A DNA stretch of 64,000 nt, taken from assembly GCF_007748095.1 (NCBI RefSeq), contig NZ_CP036287.1, forward strand, positions 6,014,001-6,078,000, given 5' to 3'. Position numbers and translations under genes: made by a program. The DNA is from Engelhardtia mirabilis. GTDB lineage: Bacteria > Planctomycetota > UBA1135 > GCA-002686595. Every line of letters begins with the position of its first letter. Within the stretch, counting starts at the first letter, position 1. Below, one piece after another: positions 23,861-32,817 of this stretch. The notes under the pieces are model-generated. The model had not been told where the DNA came from and did no database searches. It saw only the letters and a program-made list of their open reading frames with translations.

Positions 23861-26547
23861 CCGCCCGCTTCGCTATCGACGGCGTCGAGAGTGACCTCGA
23901 GCGGCGCGCCGCGCTCACCCGCTCGCACTTCGACGTCGAGGGTCCGCGAGAGGTGACCCTCCGCGTCGAAGCGCAGTTGGTGCCGGCCCGGCGGCAGCAG
24001 CACGGCGCGATCGAGGGACGCAGGAAGATTGCCGTTCAGGTAGCGGATGGAGCGCACCCCCGCGAACTGGGCCTCGACGGTGACGGCGGCATCGCGGTCG
24101 CCGTCCACGCGCACGACCTTGGCCTCGATCGGCTGTCCGCCCGAGCCACGGACGGTGACCGGAAGCTCTCCAGCGGCCTCGGTCGGCAGCCTCAGGCGAG
24201 TCGTCTCGCCGTCGACGATGGTCAGCTCGGCGCCGCGGAACAGGGTCGTCGGCTGCACGGCGTTGATCGGCGTGAACTCCAGGGTCCAGCTCCGTGCGGG
24301 GAGGTCTTCGATGCGGTGCTCGCCCCCTGGCGGGAAGACGAACTTCCCCGAGCGCCGCAGTCCTGCGGCTTCGTCCAGGTGATAGATGAACTCGAGGCCG
24401 ACGAGGTCGAGCCCCTCGGGCGCGCAGAGCACCAGGTCTCCGTGGGGACCGCCGGGCAGGTCGAGCTGGTACTCGAGGGTCTCCCCCACCGCGGGAGCCG
24501 TAAGGCTGAACGTGAAGTCGTGCCCGGCGTCGCTGGTCACGTGCAACTCGACCGGTCGCTCGGGGGTGACGACGATCGGCAGGGCGCTGCGCTGGAACGG
24601 ATCCCAATCGCGCAGGAACGGCTCGCCGTTCTCGGGCCGGACCTCCACCCGCAAGGCGCGCGCCGCAGTGAAACCCGCAGGCACCGTCAGTCGCACGCGC
24701 GCCGCCCGGTCGAGGATCTGCACCTCGTCCGCGCTGGCGACCACGTCGAGCGGCTCGGGCTGCAGCTCACCCACGCTCACGTAGACGGTGATCGAATAGA
24801 GCCTCGGCGCCATGCCCAGGAGCTCGAAGCGTCCGTCCTCCACGACGGCGTTGGCGCAGTGGATGTGCTCGAAGGCCCCGTCGATCCAATCCAGCTGCAG
24901 CAACTGATTGCCGACGGAGAGCTGGAAGTTGTCCTTGGCGCCGTCGAGGCGGCCGACCACCACCGTGCCCTGGGGCTGGAACTCGTCGCCGCTGCGCGCG
25001 ATCCCGGTGATCGACTCACCGCGCCCGAGCGCCACGTCGCCCAGCTCGAGCGCCGCTCCCGGCAGGAGCTCGACGATGCGCGTCGCCGGGCGCCGCTTCC
25101 ACGCGGCCGAGAGCAGCGCGTAGCGCCCGGCGCGCTCGACCGTCAGGCGAAGCCGTCCGTCGTCGCCGCTCTGGACCTTGACCACCGCCTTCCCCACCGG
25201 CGCGTCCGAGCCCGCGGGAAAGTCGAACAGGGCGGCGAAGTGCTGACCGAGCGGATCGCCGAGCTCGTCCACCAGCCGCAGATCGACGGCGGCCAGGGCC
25301 GTCGCGTCGAGCTGCGCCAGGAGCGTGCCCGGAGCTCCTTCCAGGTCGATCCGCACGGGTTCGGCGCGGTGCAGCCCGTGCTCGAGGGACACGACCAGGG
25401 ACTGCGGCCTCGGCTCCGCTCCCATGAGCCCCTCCAATGGCGACTCGAAACGCGGCAGCCCGGAGGCGTCGACGGCCAACTCCAGCTCCAACGGCGTGCC
25501 GACCGGTTCGTCGCCGGATCGCCCCTGCACGCGGACCCGCGCCCCCGCAGCGGCGCTCCCATCGAGCCCGACGACCGTGCCGACCAACCGCCAGGCCGAC
25601 CCGTCCGCGAGCGCGGCACTCGGCACGGGCGCGCGGTCGGGAGTCGGGACCGATGTTTCGGCGAGGACCTGTAACCGATCGGCCTGCGCGCCGGTCCCGG
25701 GGGTGGCTGGGCGGGGGCTGGTGGGCCCGTGGGTTGGTGATTCGGACGGAGCCTGGGCCAGCAGGTCGTCCGCCGCCCCCTCGGCGCCCGGTCCGCTTCC
25801 CAAACCGATCCAAGCCGCGATGACAACCAACGCGACAGCGGCAAGGGCGACCAAGGCCTTGTTCACGATCAGAGCTCCGAGCAGGGGGGTTGCGGGGTGC
25901 GCGGCACCGAGGGCGGCGGCGCGGGCCTGGGCCAGGAGGGCTTCGCGGGCGACGCACTGCTCCAAGGCCCGGGCCTGGGGCGCGGGGGCCAGGCGCAGGG
26001 CCACGGCCGTGGCGATCGACGGCGGCAGGATTCGCCGCAACAGCTCGAGGCCGCGGTGGAGTTGCACGCGTACCGTGCCCGGCTCGCGGCCCAGGTGCGC
26101 GGCCACGGACGTGGGCGTCAGGCCTCCGAGCACGGCGCCTTCGACCACCGCCCGGTAGCGCTCGGGCAAGCGGGCGACCGCCCGCCCCACCAGCTCGCGC
26201 AGCTCCCTCGCGGCAACCACCTCGGTCGGGTCGACGGCCCGCTCTTCATCCAGCCGCGCCGGATCGGGCCGGCGCGACTCGCCCCGCCGCATGCGCGCCG
26301 CGTGGTTGGCCATCAAGCCCACCAGCCAGGGGGTCACCGGACGCGCGGCCTCGTAGCGCTCGGCGCGCCGGATCGCCGTCAGGAAGGTGGCCTGGACCAG
26401 GTCGTCGGCCGCCTCGGCGCCGGGTCCCAGACGCGCGGCCACGCGGACCAGCTCGGGTGACAGGGCGTCGTGGAGAGCGCCCAGCGCGTCCACATCACCC
26501 TGGTCCCGATAGCGCAGGAACAGCCGATCCAGGTCCCGATCACCCAT
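23857..26547 (-). CDS. ECF sigma factor fused to membrane helix and large extracytoplasmic region
   Basis: An 896-residue fusion. Residues 1-95 are sigma-70 region 2 (DLDRLFLRYRDQGDVDALGALHD, DDLVQATFLTAIRR, TPWLVGLMANHAARM). Residues ~115-180 are region 4 with its helix-turn-helix (RLPERYRAVVEGAVLGGLTPTSVAAHLGREPGTVRVQLHRGLELLR). One membrane helix follows at about 225-250 (ALVALAAVALVVIAAWIGL), then a Pro/Thr linker and some 580 residues of carboxypeptidase-regulatory-like beta domains (LVGTVVGLDGSAAAGARVRVQG). The sigma part is cytoplasmic and the rest would be outside, so a signal could be relayed within one chain without a separate anti-sigma. The ATG at 26547 is chosen because GGAGG lies 6 nt upstream. 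The fusion type fits Planctomycetota. Confidence 0.85.
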   Translation of the reverse strand: MGDRDLDRLFLRYRDQGDVDALGALHDALSPELVRVAARLGPGAEAADDLVQATFLTAIRRAERYEAARPVTPWLVGLMANHAARMRRGESRRPDPARLDEERAVDPTEVVAARELRELVGRAVARLPERYRAVVEGAVLGGLTPTSVAAHLGREPGTVRVQLHRGLELLRRILPPSIATAVALRLAPAPQARALEQCVAREALLAQARAAALGAAHPATPLLGALIVNKALVALAAVALVVIAAWIGLGSGPGAEGAADDLLAQAPSESPTHGPTSPRPATPGTGAQADRLQVLAETSVPTPDRAPVPSAALADGSAWRLVGTVVGLDGSAAAGARVRVQGRSGDEPVGTPLELELAVDASGLPRFESPLEGLMGAEPRPQSLVVSLEHGLHRAEPVRIDLEGAPGTLLAQLDATALAAVDLRLVDELGDPLGQHFAALFDFPAGSDAPVGKAVVKVQSGDDGRLRLTVERAGRYALLSAAWKRRPATRIVELLPGAALELGDVALGRGESITGIARSGDEFQPQGTVVVGRLDGAKDNFQLSVGNQLLQLDWIDGAFEHIHCANAVVEDGRFELLGMAPRLYSITVYVSVGELQPEPLDVVASADEVQILDRAARVRLTVPAGFTAARALRVEVRPENGEPFLRDWDPFQRSALPIVVTPERPVELHVTSDAGHDFTFSLTAPAVGETLEYQLDLPGGPHGDLVLCAPEGLDLVGLEFIYHLDEAAGLRRSGKFVFPPGGEHRIEDLPARSWTLEFTPINAVQPTTLFRGAELTIVDGETTRLRLPTEAAGELPVTVRGSGGQPIEAKVVRVDGDRDAAVTVEAQFAGVRSIRYLNGNLPASLDRAVLLPPGRHQLRFDAEGHLSRTLDVEVRAGERGAPLEVTLDAVDSEAGG

Positions 26548-26612
26548 CGCACCCCTCCGCACGGGAGGTGCATGGCGTTACGGCTGACGGACAGAAACCT
26601 GTCGTCCCTCGA

Positions 26613-27926
26613 TCAGTCCTGGCGCGCGGCGGGCACCCGCGGGTTGCCGGCGCCCGTGGCGGGCAGCGCGGCCTGGAGACCGGCGGACTTGGACGCGGCC
26701 AGCCGGCCCTCGACCCCGCGCAGGCAGAAGTAACTGAGGCAGCTGCCGACCACGTACATGCCGCTGGTGGTCAGCATCAACACCGAGTAGTCGCCGCCCG
26801 CGCGCTCGAGGATCATGCCGCCCACGACCGGCCCGACGACCCATCCGAGCCCCCACATGAACATCAAGAGGGCATTCTGCACCTCGCGCAGGCCCGCGGG
26901 CGCCGACTCCATCAGGAAGGTCTTCAGGAGCGGGTGGGCCGAGTTCATCAGCGCGGTCCGCATCAGGAAGGCCACCACGGCCACGGCCGGACTGGTGGCG
27001 AAGGCCAGCATCAAGAAGAACGGCAGCGACAGGAGCTGGACCGTCGCCACGCCCCGCACGTAGCCGGCCAGCTGCAGGATCCACGGGGTCATCAGGAACC
27101 CGAAGCTCATCAACACCTGGCCGCCGGCGAAGAGCACGCCGATGCCGTCGCTGGTGAACTCGAAGCGCTCCGTGAAATAGAGCGACATGAACGGGATCGT
27201 CAGTCCCGAGCCGATCGAGATCCAGACCTGCGGCAGGGCGAAGCGCGCCATCAGGTGGCGGTGCTTCCAGATCGTGGGCAGGAAGGGCGGGCGCTCGGAC
27301 GCCGGGGGCGGCGGGTCGTCGATGGCCAGGTAGAAGGGCGTTGCGAAGAGCGGCAAGAGGCCCGCCATCGACAGGGCCCAGGCGTGGCCGACCATGTCGT
27401 CCCCCAGCCAGGCGGACAGGTGACTGGCGAGCCAGCCGGCCAGGAGCGCCCCGACCACCGAGGCGCCCATGCGCACCGCTTCGCTGACGCTGAACAGGAG
27501 CGCCCGGTCGGCCCCGTCCGAGTGGCGGTAGAGGAACGGCGCCCCGGCGACCATGTGGACCGACCAGGCGAAGCCGGTGACCACGTTGGCCAGGGTGATC
27601 GCCAGCAAGGAGTCCACCCCGATCGGCCCCATGAAGGGCAGCACCGCGTAGCAGAGTGCGGTGGCCACCGCCGAGAGGCTCAGGATCCGGCGGCCGTTGA
27701 AGCGCGAGGCCAGCCAGGCGGCCGGGAGCGCAGCCAACATCTGACCCCAGGCCTGGCCGCCGATCACCGTCCCCACCGCGGGCTTGTCGTAGCCGGCGTG
27801 GTCCAGATAAAGGGCCAGCAAGGTGAAGGGGAAGGTGAACGACGCCCCCATGAACACCGCGCCGCACAGGTACATGCGCGCTGGGCGTCGAACGCGGCCC
27901 CACTTCTGTCGCCATTCGACGGCCAT
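26613..27926 (-). CDS. MFS transporter
   Basis: A 437-residue membrane protein with about 12 predicted helices in two halves, separated by a hydrophilic loop near residues 200-225 (IDDPPPPASERPPFLPTIWKHR). The segment ASRFNGRRILSLSAVATAL resembles the loop 2-3 motif of the major facilitator superfamily. No substrate can be assigned. Drug/proton antiport or sugar export are both possible. The start is the ATG before MAVEWRQK. It is divergent from the ABC exporter operon, with 159 bp between starts. Confidence 0.88.
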   Translation of the reverse strand: MAVEWRQKWGRVRRPARMYLCGAVFMGASFTFPFTLLALYLDHAGYDKPAVGTVIGGQAWGQMLAALPAAWLASRFNGRRILSLSAVATALCYAVLPFMGPIGVDSLLAITLANVVTGFAWSVHMVAGAPFLYRHSDGADRALLFSVSEAVRMGASVVGALLAGWLASHLSAWLGDDMVGHAWALSMAGLLPLFATPFYLAIDDPPPPASERPPFLPTIWKHRHLMARFALPQVWISIGSGLTIPFMSLYFTERFEFTSDGIGVLFAGGQVLMSFGFLMTPWILQLAGYVRGVATVQLLSLPFFLMLAFATSPAVAVVAFLMRTALMNSAHPLLKTFLMESAPAGLREVQNALLMFMWGLGWVVGPVVGGMILERAGGDYSVLMLTTSGMYVVGSCLSYFCLRGVEGRLAASKSAGLQAALPATGAGNPRVPAARQD

Positions 27927-28085
27927 GGTCAGCCGCGCAGGGTACCCGGGCGAGAGGCATCCGCGCTGCGGGTCGCTCGGGCGGCGGAAGTCCGGGCCGC
28001 GGCCGTGGGAGGCTCCGGACCTTCGGCCTATAGTCGCCGGCCAGCGCCCGGAGCCCCACGAGGCCGCGGGACCGCCCCGCCGCCC

Positions 28086-29957
28086 ATGGGACTCCACCCC
28101 CTCGTCCATCTGCTGCCGTACGTCCGCCGCTATTGGCGGTCCTACGCCCTCGGCCTCGGCTGCCTCTTCGCGGCCATGGGCCTGCGGCTGTGGATCCCGA
28201 CGGTTCTGGGCGGCGCGATCGACGAGCTGCAGGGACTGGCGCGCTCGCTCGAGGGCGGCGCCGAGGACATCGACCGGGCCGCATTCATGGGGCTGGTCGC
28301 GCGGGCCGGCCTGCTGATCGTCGCGGCGGCCCTGATCGGCGCGGTGGTCCGCACCGGCAGCCGGCTGACGATCCTGGGCACCTGCCGGCGGGTGGTGCAC
28401 GACCTGCGCGAGGTGCTGTTCGCCAAGCTCACGAACCTCGCGCCGTCGTTCTACCTGCGCTACACGACCGGACAGCTCATGTCGCGGTCGATGAACGACA
28501 TCCAGTACGTGCAGGGGCTGACCGGCCCCGTGTTCATGTACATCGCTGAGACGTTGATCCTCTACATCATCGGTGTGTCGATGATGCTCGGCACCGATCC
28601 GGTCTTGACCTTCTGGGCGCTGCTGCCCTTCCCCTTCTTCATCTGGCGCGCGCGGGTGCTGGCGCGCACGATCCAGGAGGGCTCGCGGGCGGCCCAGGAC
28701 GCCCTGGGGGTGGTCAGCGAGCGGGTCAGCGAGAGCCTCGGCGCGCAGCTCGTGATCAAGACCCTGGGCCTGGAGCCCTTCGACTTCGGCCGCTTCGAGC
28801 GCCACGCGCGCGAGTACCGCGACCTGAACCTCGAGGTCACCAAGGCGCGCACGCGGCTGATGCCGATGATGACGGCCCTGTCCGGGCTGACCCTGGGCAT
28901 CGCCCTGTGGCTCGGGCCGGGGCGCATCGCCGGCGGGAGCCTGTCGACCGGCGAGTTCGTGGCCTTCCTGTTCTTCCTGCGCTACCTGGCGGCGCCCACG
29001 GCGACCCTGGGCTTCGTGATCTCGTCGCTGCAGCGCGGGGCGGCGGCCCTGGGCCGCATCCACGAGGTGCAGGCGGCGCAGGAGACCCTGGTCTCGCCGG
29101 GCGCGGACGCGCCGACGCCGGAGCTCTCGGGCGCGCTCGAGATCCGCGGTCTGACCCTGGTGCGCGAGGGCCTAGCCAGCGTCGCCGGCGCCGCCCAGGG
29201 TCGCACGGACGGCGGACCGGCCGACGGCACGGTGCGGCGCACGGTCCTGCGCGACGTCTCCCTGAAGATCGAGCCCGGGCAGACCCTGGGCATCGTCGGG
29301 CACACGGGCTCGGGCAAGACGACCCTGATCCAGGTCATGGCGCGGCTGCTCGAGGTCGAGCCCGGCACGCTCTTCTACGACGGGCAAGACGCGACGACGA
29401 TGGACCCGGCGCACCTGCGCGCGGAGATCGGGTGGGTGCCCCAGGAGGCCTTCCTGTTCAGCGCGACCCTGCGCGAGAACCTGCTGCTCGGCAAGTCCGA
29501 CGCGACCGAGGGCGAGATCGCCGAGGCCGTGGGCATCGCCCAGCTCGAGAAGGACATGCCCCAACTCCCGCGCGGGCTCGAGACCATCGTCGGCGAGCGC
29601 GGGGTGACCCTCTCCGGTGGCCAACGTCAGCGCGCGGCCCTGGCGCGGGCGGTGCTCGCGCGGCCGCGGATCATGCTGCTGGACGACACCCTCTCCGCCG
29701 TCGACAGCGCCACCGCCGAGGGCATCTTGAGCGGCCTCGAGCCGATCATGGCCGAGCGCACGACGGTCATCGTCGCCCACCGCCTGAGCACCGTGGCCCA
29801 CGCCGATCGCATCGTCGTCTTGGACGAGGGACGCATCGTCGAGAGCGGGACCCACGACGAACTGGTCGAGCAGGGCGGCATCTACGCCGAGCTGTGGCGC
29901 GCCCAGGACGAGGCGCCCAGCGAGGGTCAGGGCCGGCTGGGCGAGGTGGCCCGATGA
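28086..29957 (+). CDS. Heterodimeric ABC exporter, subunit A (degenerate NBD)
   Basis: A 623-residue half-transporter: six-helix type IV exporter membrane domain (residues ~20-310), then an ATPase domain. Walker A is GHTGSGKTT, signature LSGGQ, Walker B RIMLLDDTLSAVD. The residue after the Walker B Asp is Asp instead of the catalytic Glu, as in degenerate subunits of heterodimers such as TM287 or BmrC. A ~20-residue Gly/Ala-rich insert precedes the core ATPase fold. Exports a hydrophobic or amphipathic substrate, unknown here. The stop overlaps the start of subunit B (ATGA). Confidence 0.93.
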   Translation: MGLHPLVHLLPYVRRYWRSYALGLGCLFAAMGLRLWIPTVLGGAIDELQGLARSLEGGAEDIDRAAFMGLVARAGLLIVAAALIGAVVRTGSRLTILGTCRRVVHDLREVLFAKLTNLAPSFYLRYTTGQLMSRSMNDIQYVQGLTGPVFMYIAETLILYIIGVSMMLGTDPVLTFWALLPFPFFIWRARVLARTIQEGSRAAQDALGVVSERVSESLGAQLVIKTLGLEPFDFGRFERHAREYRDLNLEVTKARTRLMPMMTALSGLTLGIALWLGPGRIAGGSLSTGEFVAFLFFLRYLAAPTATLGFVISSLQRGAAALGRIHEVQAAQETLVSPGADAPTPELSGALEIRGLTLVREGLASVAGAAQGRTDGGPADGTVRRTVLRDVSLKIEPGQTLGIVGHTGSGKTTLIQVMARLLEVEPGTLFYDGQDATTMDPAHLRAEIGWVPQEAFLFSATLRENLLLGKSDATEGEIAEAVGIAQLEKDMPQLPRGLETIVGERGVTLSGGQRQRAALARAVLARPRIMLLDDTLSAVDSATAEGILSGLEPIMAERTTVIVAHRLSTVAHADRIVVLDEGRIVESGTHDELVEQGGIYAELWRAQDEAPSEGQGRLGEVAR

Positions 29958-31867
29958 GCGCACCGCGCCGCGAGTACGACCCGGAGGTCGCCGGCAAGAA
30001 GAGCGCCTTCGAGCTCACGCTGCTGAAGCGCCTGTGGGTCTACGTCCACCCGCAGCGCTGGAAGATCGCCGAGAGCCTGGCGCTCTTGCTGTTCAACCAG
30101 CTCTGTCGCCTGGCCCAGCCGACGCTGATCGCCCTGGCCCTCGACCGCTACCTGCTGGACGCGCCGATCGAGGGCAACTGGTCCAAGGTGGTCGACGCCT
30201 GGGACCGCTTCGCCCAGTGGGCGCTGGTGGACCTGGGCCTGCCGCTGGCGCCCTACCAGCTGCTGCTGGCGACCTTCGCCTTCTCGGTGGTGCTCGAGTT
30301 CGTCGCGCGCCGGCGCCAGGTGTGGCTGCTGGACCTGGCCGGCCAGAACGCCCTGCTCGACCTGCGCCTGGCCCTGTTCCGGCACCTGCAGCGCCTCTCG
30401 TCGTCCTTCTACGACCGCACCGCCGTCGGCCGCCTGGTGGGCCGCGCGACGACCGACGTCGAGGCCCTGGCCGAGATGTTCTCCAGCGGCGTGGTCACCA
30501 TCCTCGGTGACTTCGTGAACATCGCGGCTATGACCGCGGTGCTCCTGTGGCTGTCCTGGCCCCTCGCGCTGGTCTGCTTCCTGATGGTGCCGGTGCTCCT
30601 GGGGCTGACCCTGTGGGTGCGGCACAAGGTGCGCGCCTGCTACGACGTGCTGGTCACGCGCCGCTCGGCCATGTCGGCCTTCCTGCACGAGCGCCTGGTC
30701 GGCATGGCCCTGGTGCAGTCCTTCGTGCAGGAGGCCGCCGCGCGCAGCCGCTTCGGCGAGTTCAACGTCGACATGCGCGACGCCCAGCTCGTGGCCGTGC
30801 GCTGGGAGTCGATCCTCTCCGCCCTGGTCGAGCTGATCGGTTCGCTGACGACGGCGCTGATCCTGTGGTACGGGGGCTCGCTGGTGCTCGACGGCCTGGG
30901 CCTGTCGATCGGCGAGGCCAGCCCGGCCGCCCAGGTGCTGACCATCGGCACGTTGTTCATGTTCATCGACTACATGACCAAGTTCTTCGAGCCGCTCACC
31001 GACCTGAGCCTCAAGTACACGGTGATGCAGAACGCGATGACCGCCGCCGCGAAGATCTTCCGGCTGATGGACGTGGACGAGATCCTGCCGGAGCCGGCCG
31101 AGCCCAAGGTCCCGGCCGCGCGCATGGGGCGGGTCGAGTTCAAGGGCGTGTCCTTCAGCTACAACGGGCGCCCGGAAGAGGACGTGCTGCACGGGATCGA
31201 CCTGGTCCTGGAGCCGGGCGAGCACGTGGCCGTGGTCGGCGCCACCGGCTCGGGCAAGTCGACCCTGATGAAGCTGCTCACGCGCCTGTACGAGGTGCGC
31301 GAGGGCGCGGTGCTCTTGGACGGGGTCGACGTGCGCGACTACGCCGGCGTCGAGCTGCGCACGCGCGTGGGCGTGGTGCCGCAAGAGGTGCTGCTGTTCG
31401 AGGGCTCCGTGGTCGACAACCTGCGCCTGGGCCACCCCGAGGTCTCCGACCAGGACGCCATCGCCGCCGGCCAGCGCCTGCACCTGGACCAGATCGTCGG
31501 CCGCTTCGCGAGCGGTTGGTACGAGCAGGTCCAGGAGCGCGGCAAGAACCTCTCCTCGGGCGAACGGCAGCTCTTGGCCTTCGCGCGGGCCCTGGCCGTG
31601 GCGCCGGAGATCGTCGTGCTCGACGAGGCCACCTCCAACGTGGACACCGCCACCGAGGAGCTTCTGACCGAGGCTCTGCACGAGCTGCTCGCGGGCCGCA
31701 CGGCGATGATCATCGCCCACCGGTTGTCGACCGTGCGCGAGGCCGACCGCGTGATCGTGATGGAGAGCGGGCGCATCGTCGAGAACGGCTCCCACGCGGA
31801 GTTACTGGCGAAGCGTGGCCACTACTGGCGCCTGCACCAGTCCCAGTTCGGGCGCGAGACGGCGTGA
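29954..31867 (+). CDS. Heterodimeric ABC exporter, subunit B (consensus catalytic NBD)
   Basis: A 637-residue partner of the preceding gene with six predicted helices and an ATPase domain. Walker A is GATGSGKST, Walker B EIVVLDEATSNVD with the catalytic Glu intact, and H-loop IIAHRLSTV. Its signature is LSSGERQ rather than LSGGQ. It would therefore combine with the degenerate Walker B of subunit A to form one inactive ATP site, while the second site is canonical. The GTG of the next gene overlaps its TGA. Confidence 0.94.
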   Translation: MSAPRREYDPEVAGKKSAFELTLLKRLWVYVHPQRWKIAESLALLLFNQLCRLAQPTLIALALDRYLLDAPIEGNWSKVVDAWDRFAQWALVDLGLPLAPYQLLLATFAFSVVLEFVARRRQVWLLDLAGQNALLDLRLALFRHLQRLSSSFYDRTAVGRLVGRATTDVEALAEMFSSGVVTILGDFVNIAAMTAVLLWLSWPLALVCFLMVPVLLGLTLWVRHKVRACYDVLVTRRSAMSAFLHERLVGMALVQSFVQEAAARSRFGEFNVDMRDAQLVAVRWESILSALVELIGSLTTALILWYGGSLVLDGLGLSIGEASPAAQVLTIGTLFMFIDYMTKFFEPLTDLSLKYTVMQNAMTAAAKIFRLMDVDEILPEPAEPKVPAARMGRVEFKGVSFSYNGRPEEDVLHGIDLVLEPGEHVAVVGATGSGKSTLMKLLTRLYEVREGAVLLDGVDVRDYAGVELRTRVGVVPQEVLLFEGSVVDNLRLGHPEVSDQDAIAAGQRLHLDQIVGRFASGWYEQVQERGKNLSSGERQLLAFARALAVAPEIVVLDEATSNVDTATEELLTEALHELLAGRTAMIIAHRLSTVREADRVIVMESGRIVENGSHAELLAKRGHYWRLHQSQFGRETA

Positions 31868-32805
31868 GCGAGGGGGCGGTGCGCCGGCTCGTGGTGGTCG
31901 GGGCCGGCGCGGTCGGCGCGAGCATCGGTGGACTGTGCTTCGCCGCGCGCTTCCCCGTGGTGTTGATCGCCCGCGGCGCGCACCTGGACGCCCTCTGCGA
32001 GCGCGGGCTCTCGCTGCGCCTGCCGGAGTTGGCCTTTCAGCTCGACGTCCCGGTCGCGGAGTCCGTGGCCGAGGTGGACTGGCAGCCCGGGGACGTGGCG
32101 CTGCTCGCGACCAAGCTCCAGGACGCCGAGCAGGCCTTGGACGCGCTGCTCGCCGCCGCGGGCGCGAAGGTCCCGGTGGTCTGCGCCGTCAACGGCATCG
32201 ACGGCGAGGTCTGGGCCGCGGAGCGCTTCGAGACGGTGCTTGCGACCCTGGTCTGGCTGCCGGCGACCCACTTGATGCCCGGCGAAGTACGCCTGCACAG
32301 CGCCGGCGCGCGCGGCGTGCTCGACACGGGCGCTGTGCGCGGAAGCGCGGGTGTTGCGGACGAGATCTGCACCCTGTTCCGGCGCGCCGGCTTCGAGGCC
32401 CTGCGGCGCGACGAGATCCTGCGATGGAAGCGCGCCAAGCTGCTGACCAACCTGGGCGCCGCGGCCCAGGCTCTCGTCACCGACGACTGGCTCGCGGTGG
32501 CCGCGGCAGCACGGGCGGAGGGCACGCACGTCCTGGCCGACGCCGGGCTCGAACACGTACCCGTGGAGGAGCTGCTCGAGCGCTGCGCCTGCGTGGGTGA
32601 AGCGCCCATCGGCGGCGTGGCGCGGGAAGGCGGTTCGACCTGGCAGAGCCGCGCTCGAGGTCTGCCGCTCGAATCCCCTTGGATCGAAGGCGCCATCGCG
32701 CGCATCGCCGGCGAGCACGGCCTCGAGGCCCCGATCAACGCCGCCTTGGCACGCGCGGCGCTCGCCCCCCGCGACCGACGCGCGGCGGAGTTCCTGCCCG
32801 GGTAG
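31864..32805 (+). CDS. PanE/ApbA-like ketopantoate reductase family protein
   Basis: A 313-residue NADPH-dependent reductase-like protein. The Rossmann GAGAVGASIG is at the N-terminus, the KLLTN segment (catalytic Lys and Asn of PanE) lies near residue 197, and a STWQSRARG block near 260 occupies the substrate-binding position. True PanE makes pantoate for CoA, but many family members act on other 2-oxo acids. It starts with GTG overlapping the exporter stop (GTGA), so it is translated with the ABC exporter, an uncommon setting for PanE. Confidence 0.85.
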   Translation: MSEGAVRRLVVVGAGAVGASIGGLCFAARFPVVLIARGAHLDALCERGLSLRLPELAFQLDVPVAESVAEVDWQPGDVALLATKLQDAEQALDALLAAAGAKVPVVCAVNGIDGEVWAAERFETVLATLVWLPATHLMPGEVRLHSAGARGVLDTGAVRGSAGVADEICTLFRRAGFEALRRDEILRWKRAKLLTNLGAAAQALVTDDWLAVAAAARAEGTHVLADAGLEHVPVEELLERCACVGEAPIGGVAREGGSTWQSRARGLPLESPWIEGAIARIAGEHGLEAPINAALARAALAPRDRRAAEFLPG

Positions 32806-32817
32806 TGGGACGTCCCT

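Noticed and set aside
25890..28085. N-terminal extension of the first ABC exporter gene by 732 codons
   Set aside because: This part is antisense to the sigma fusion and the MFS gene. Homology starts at the ATG at 28086.
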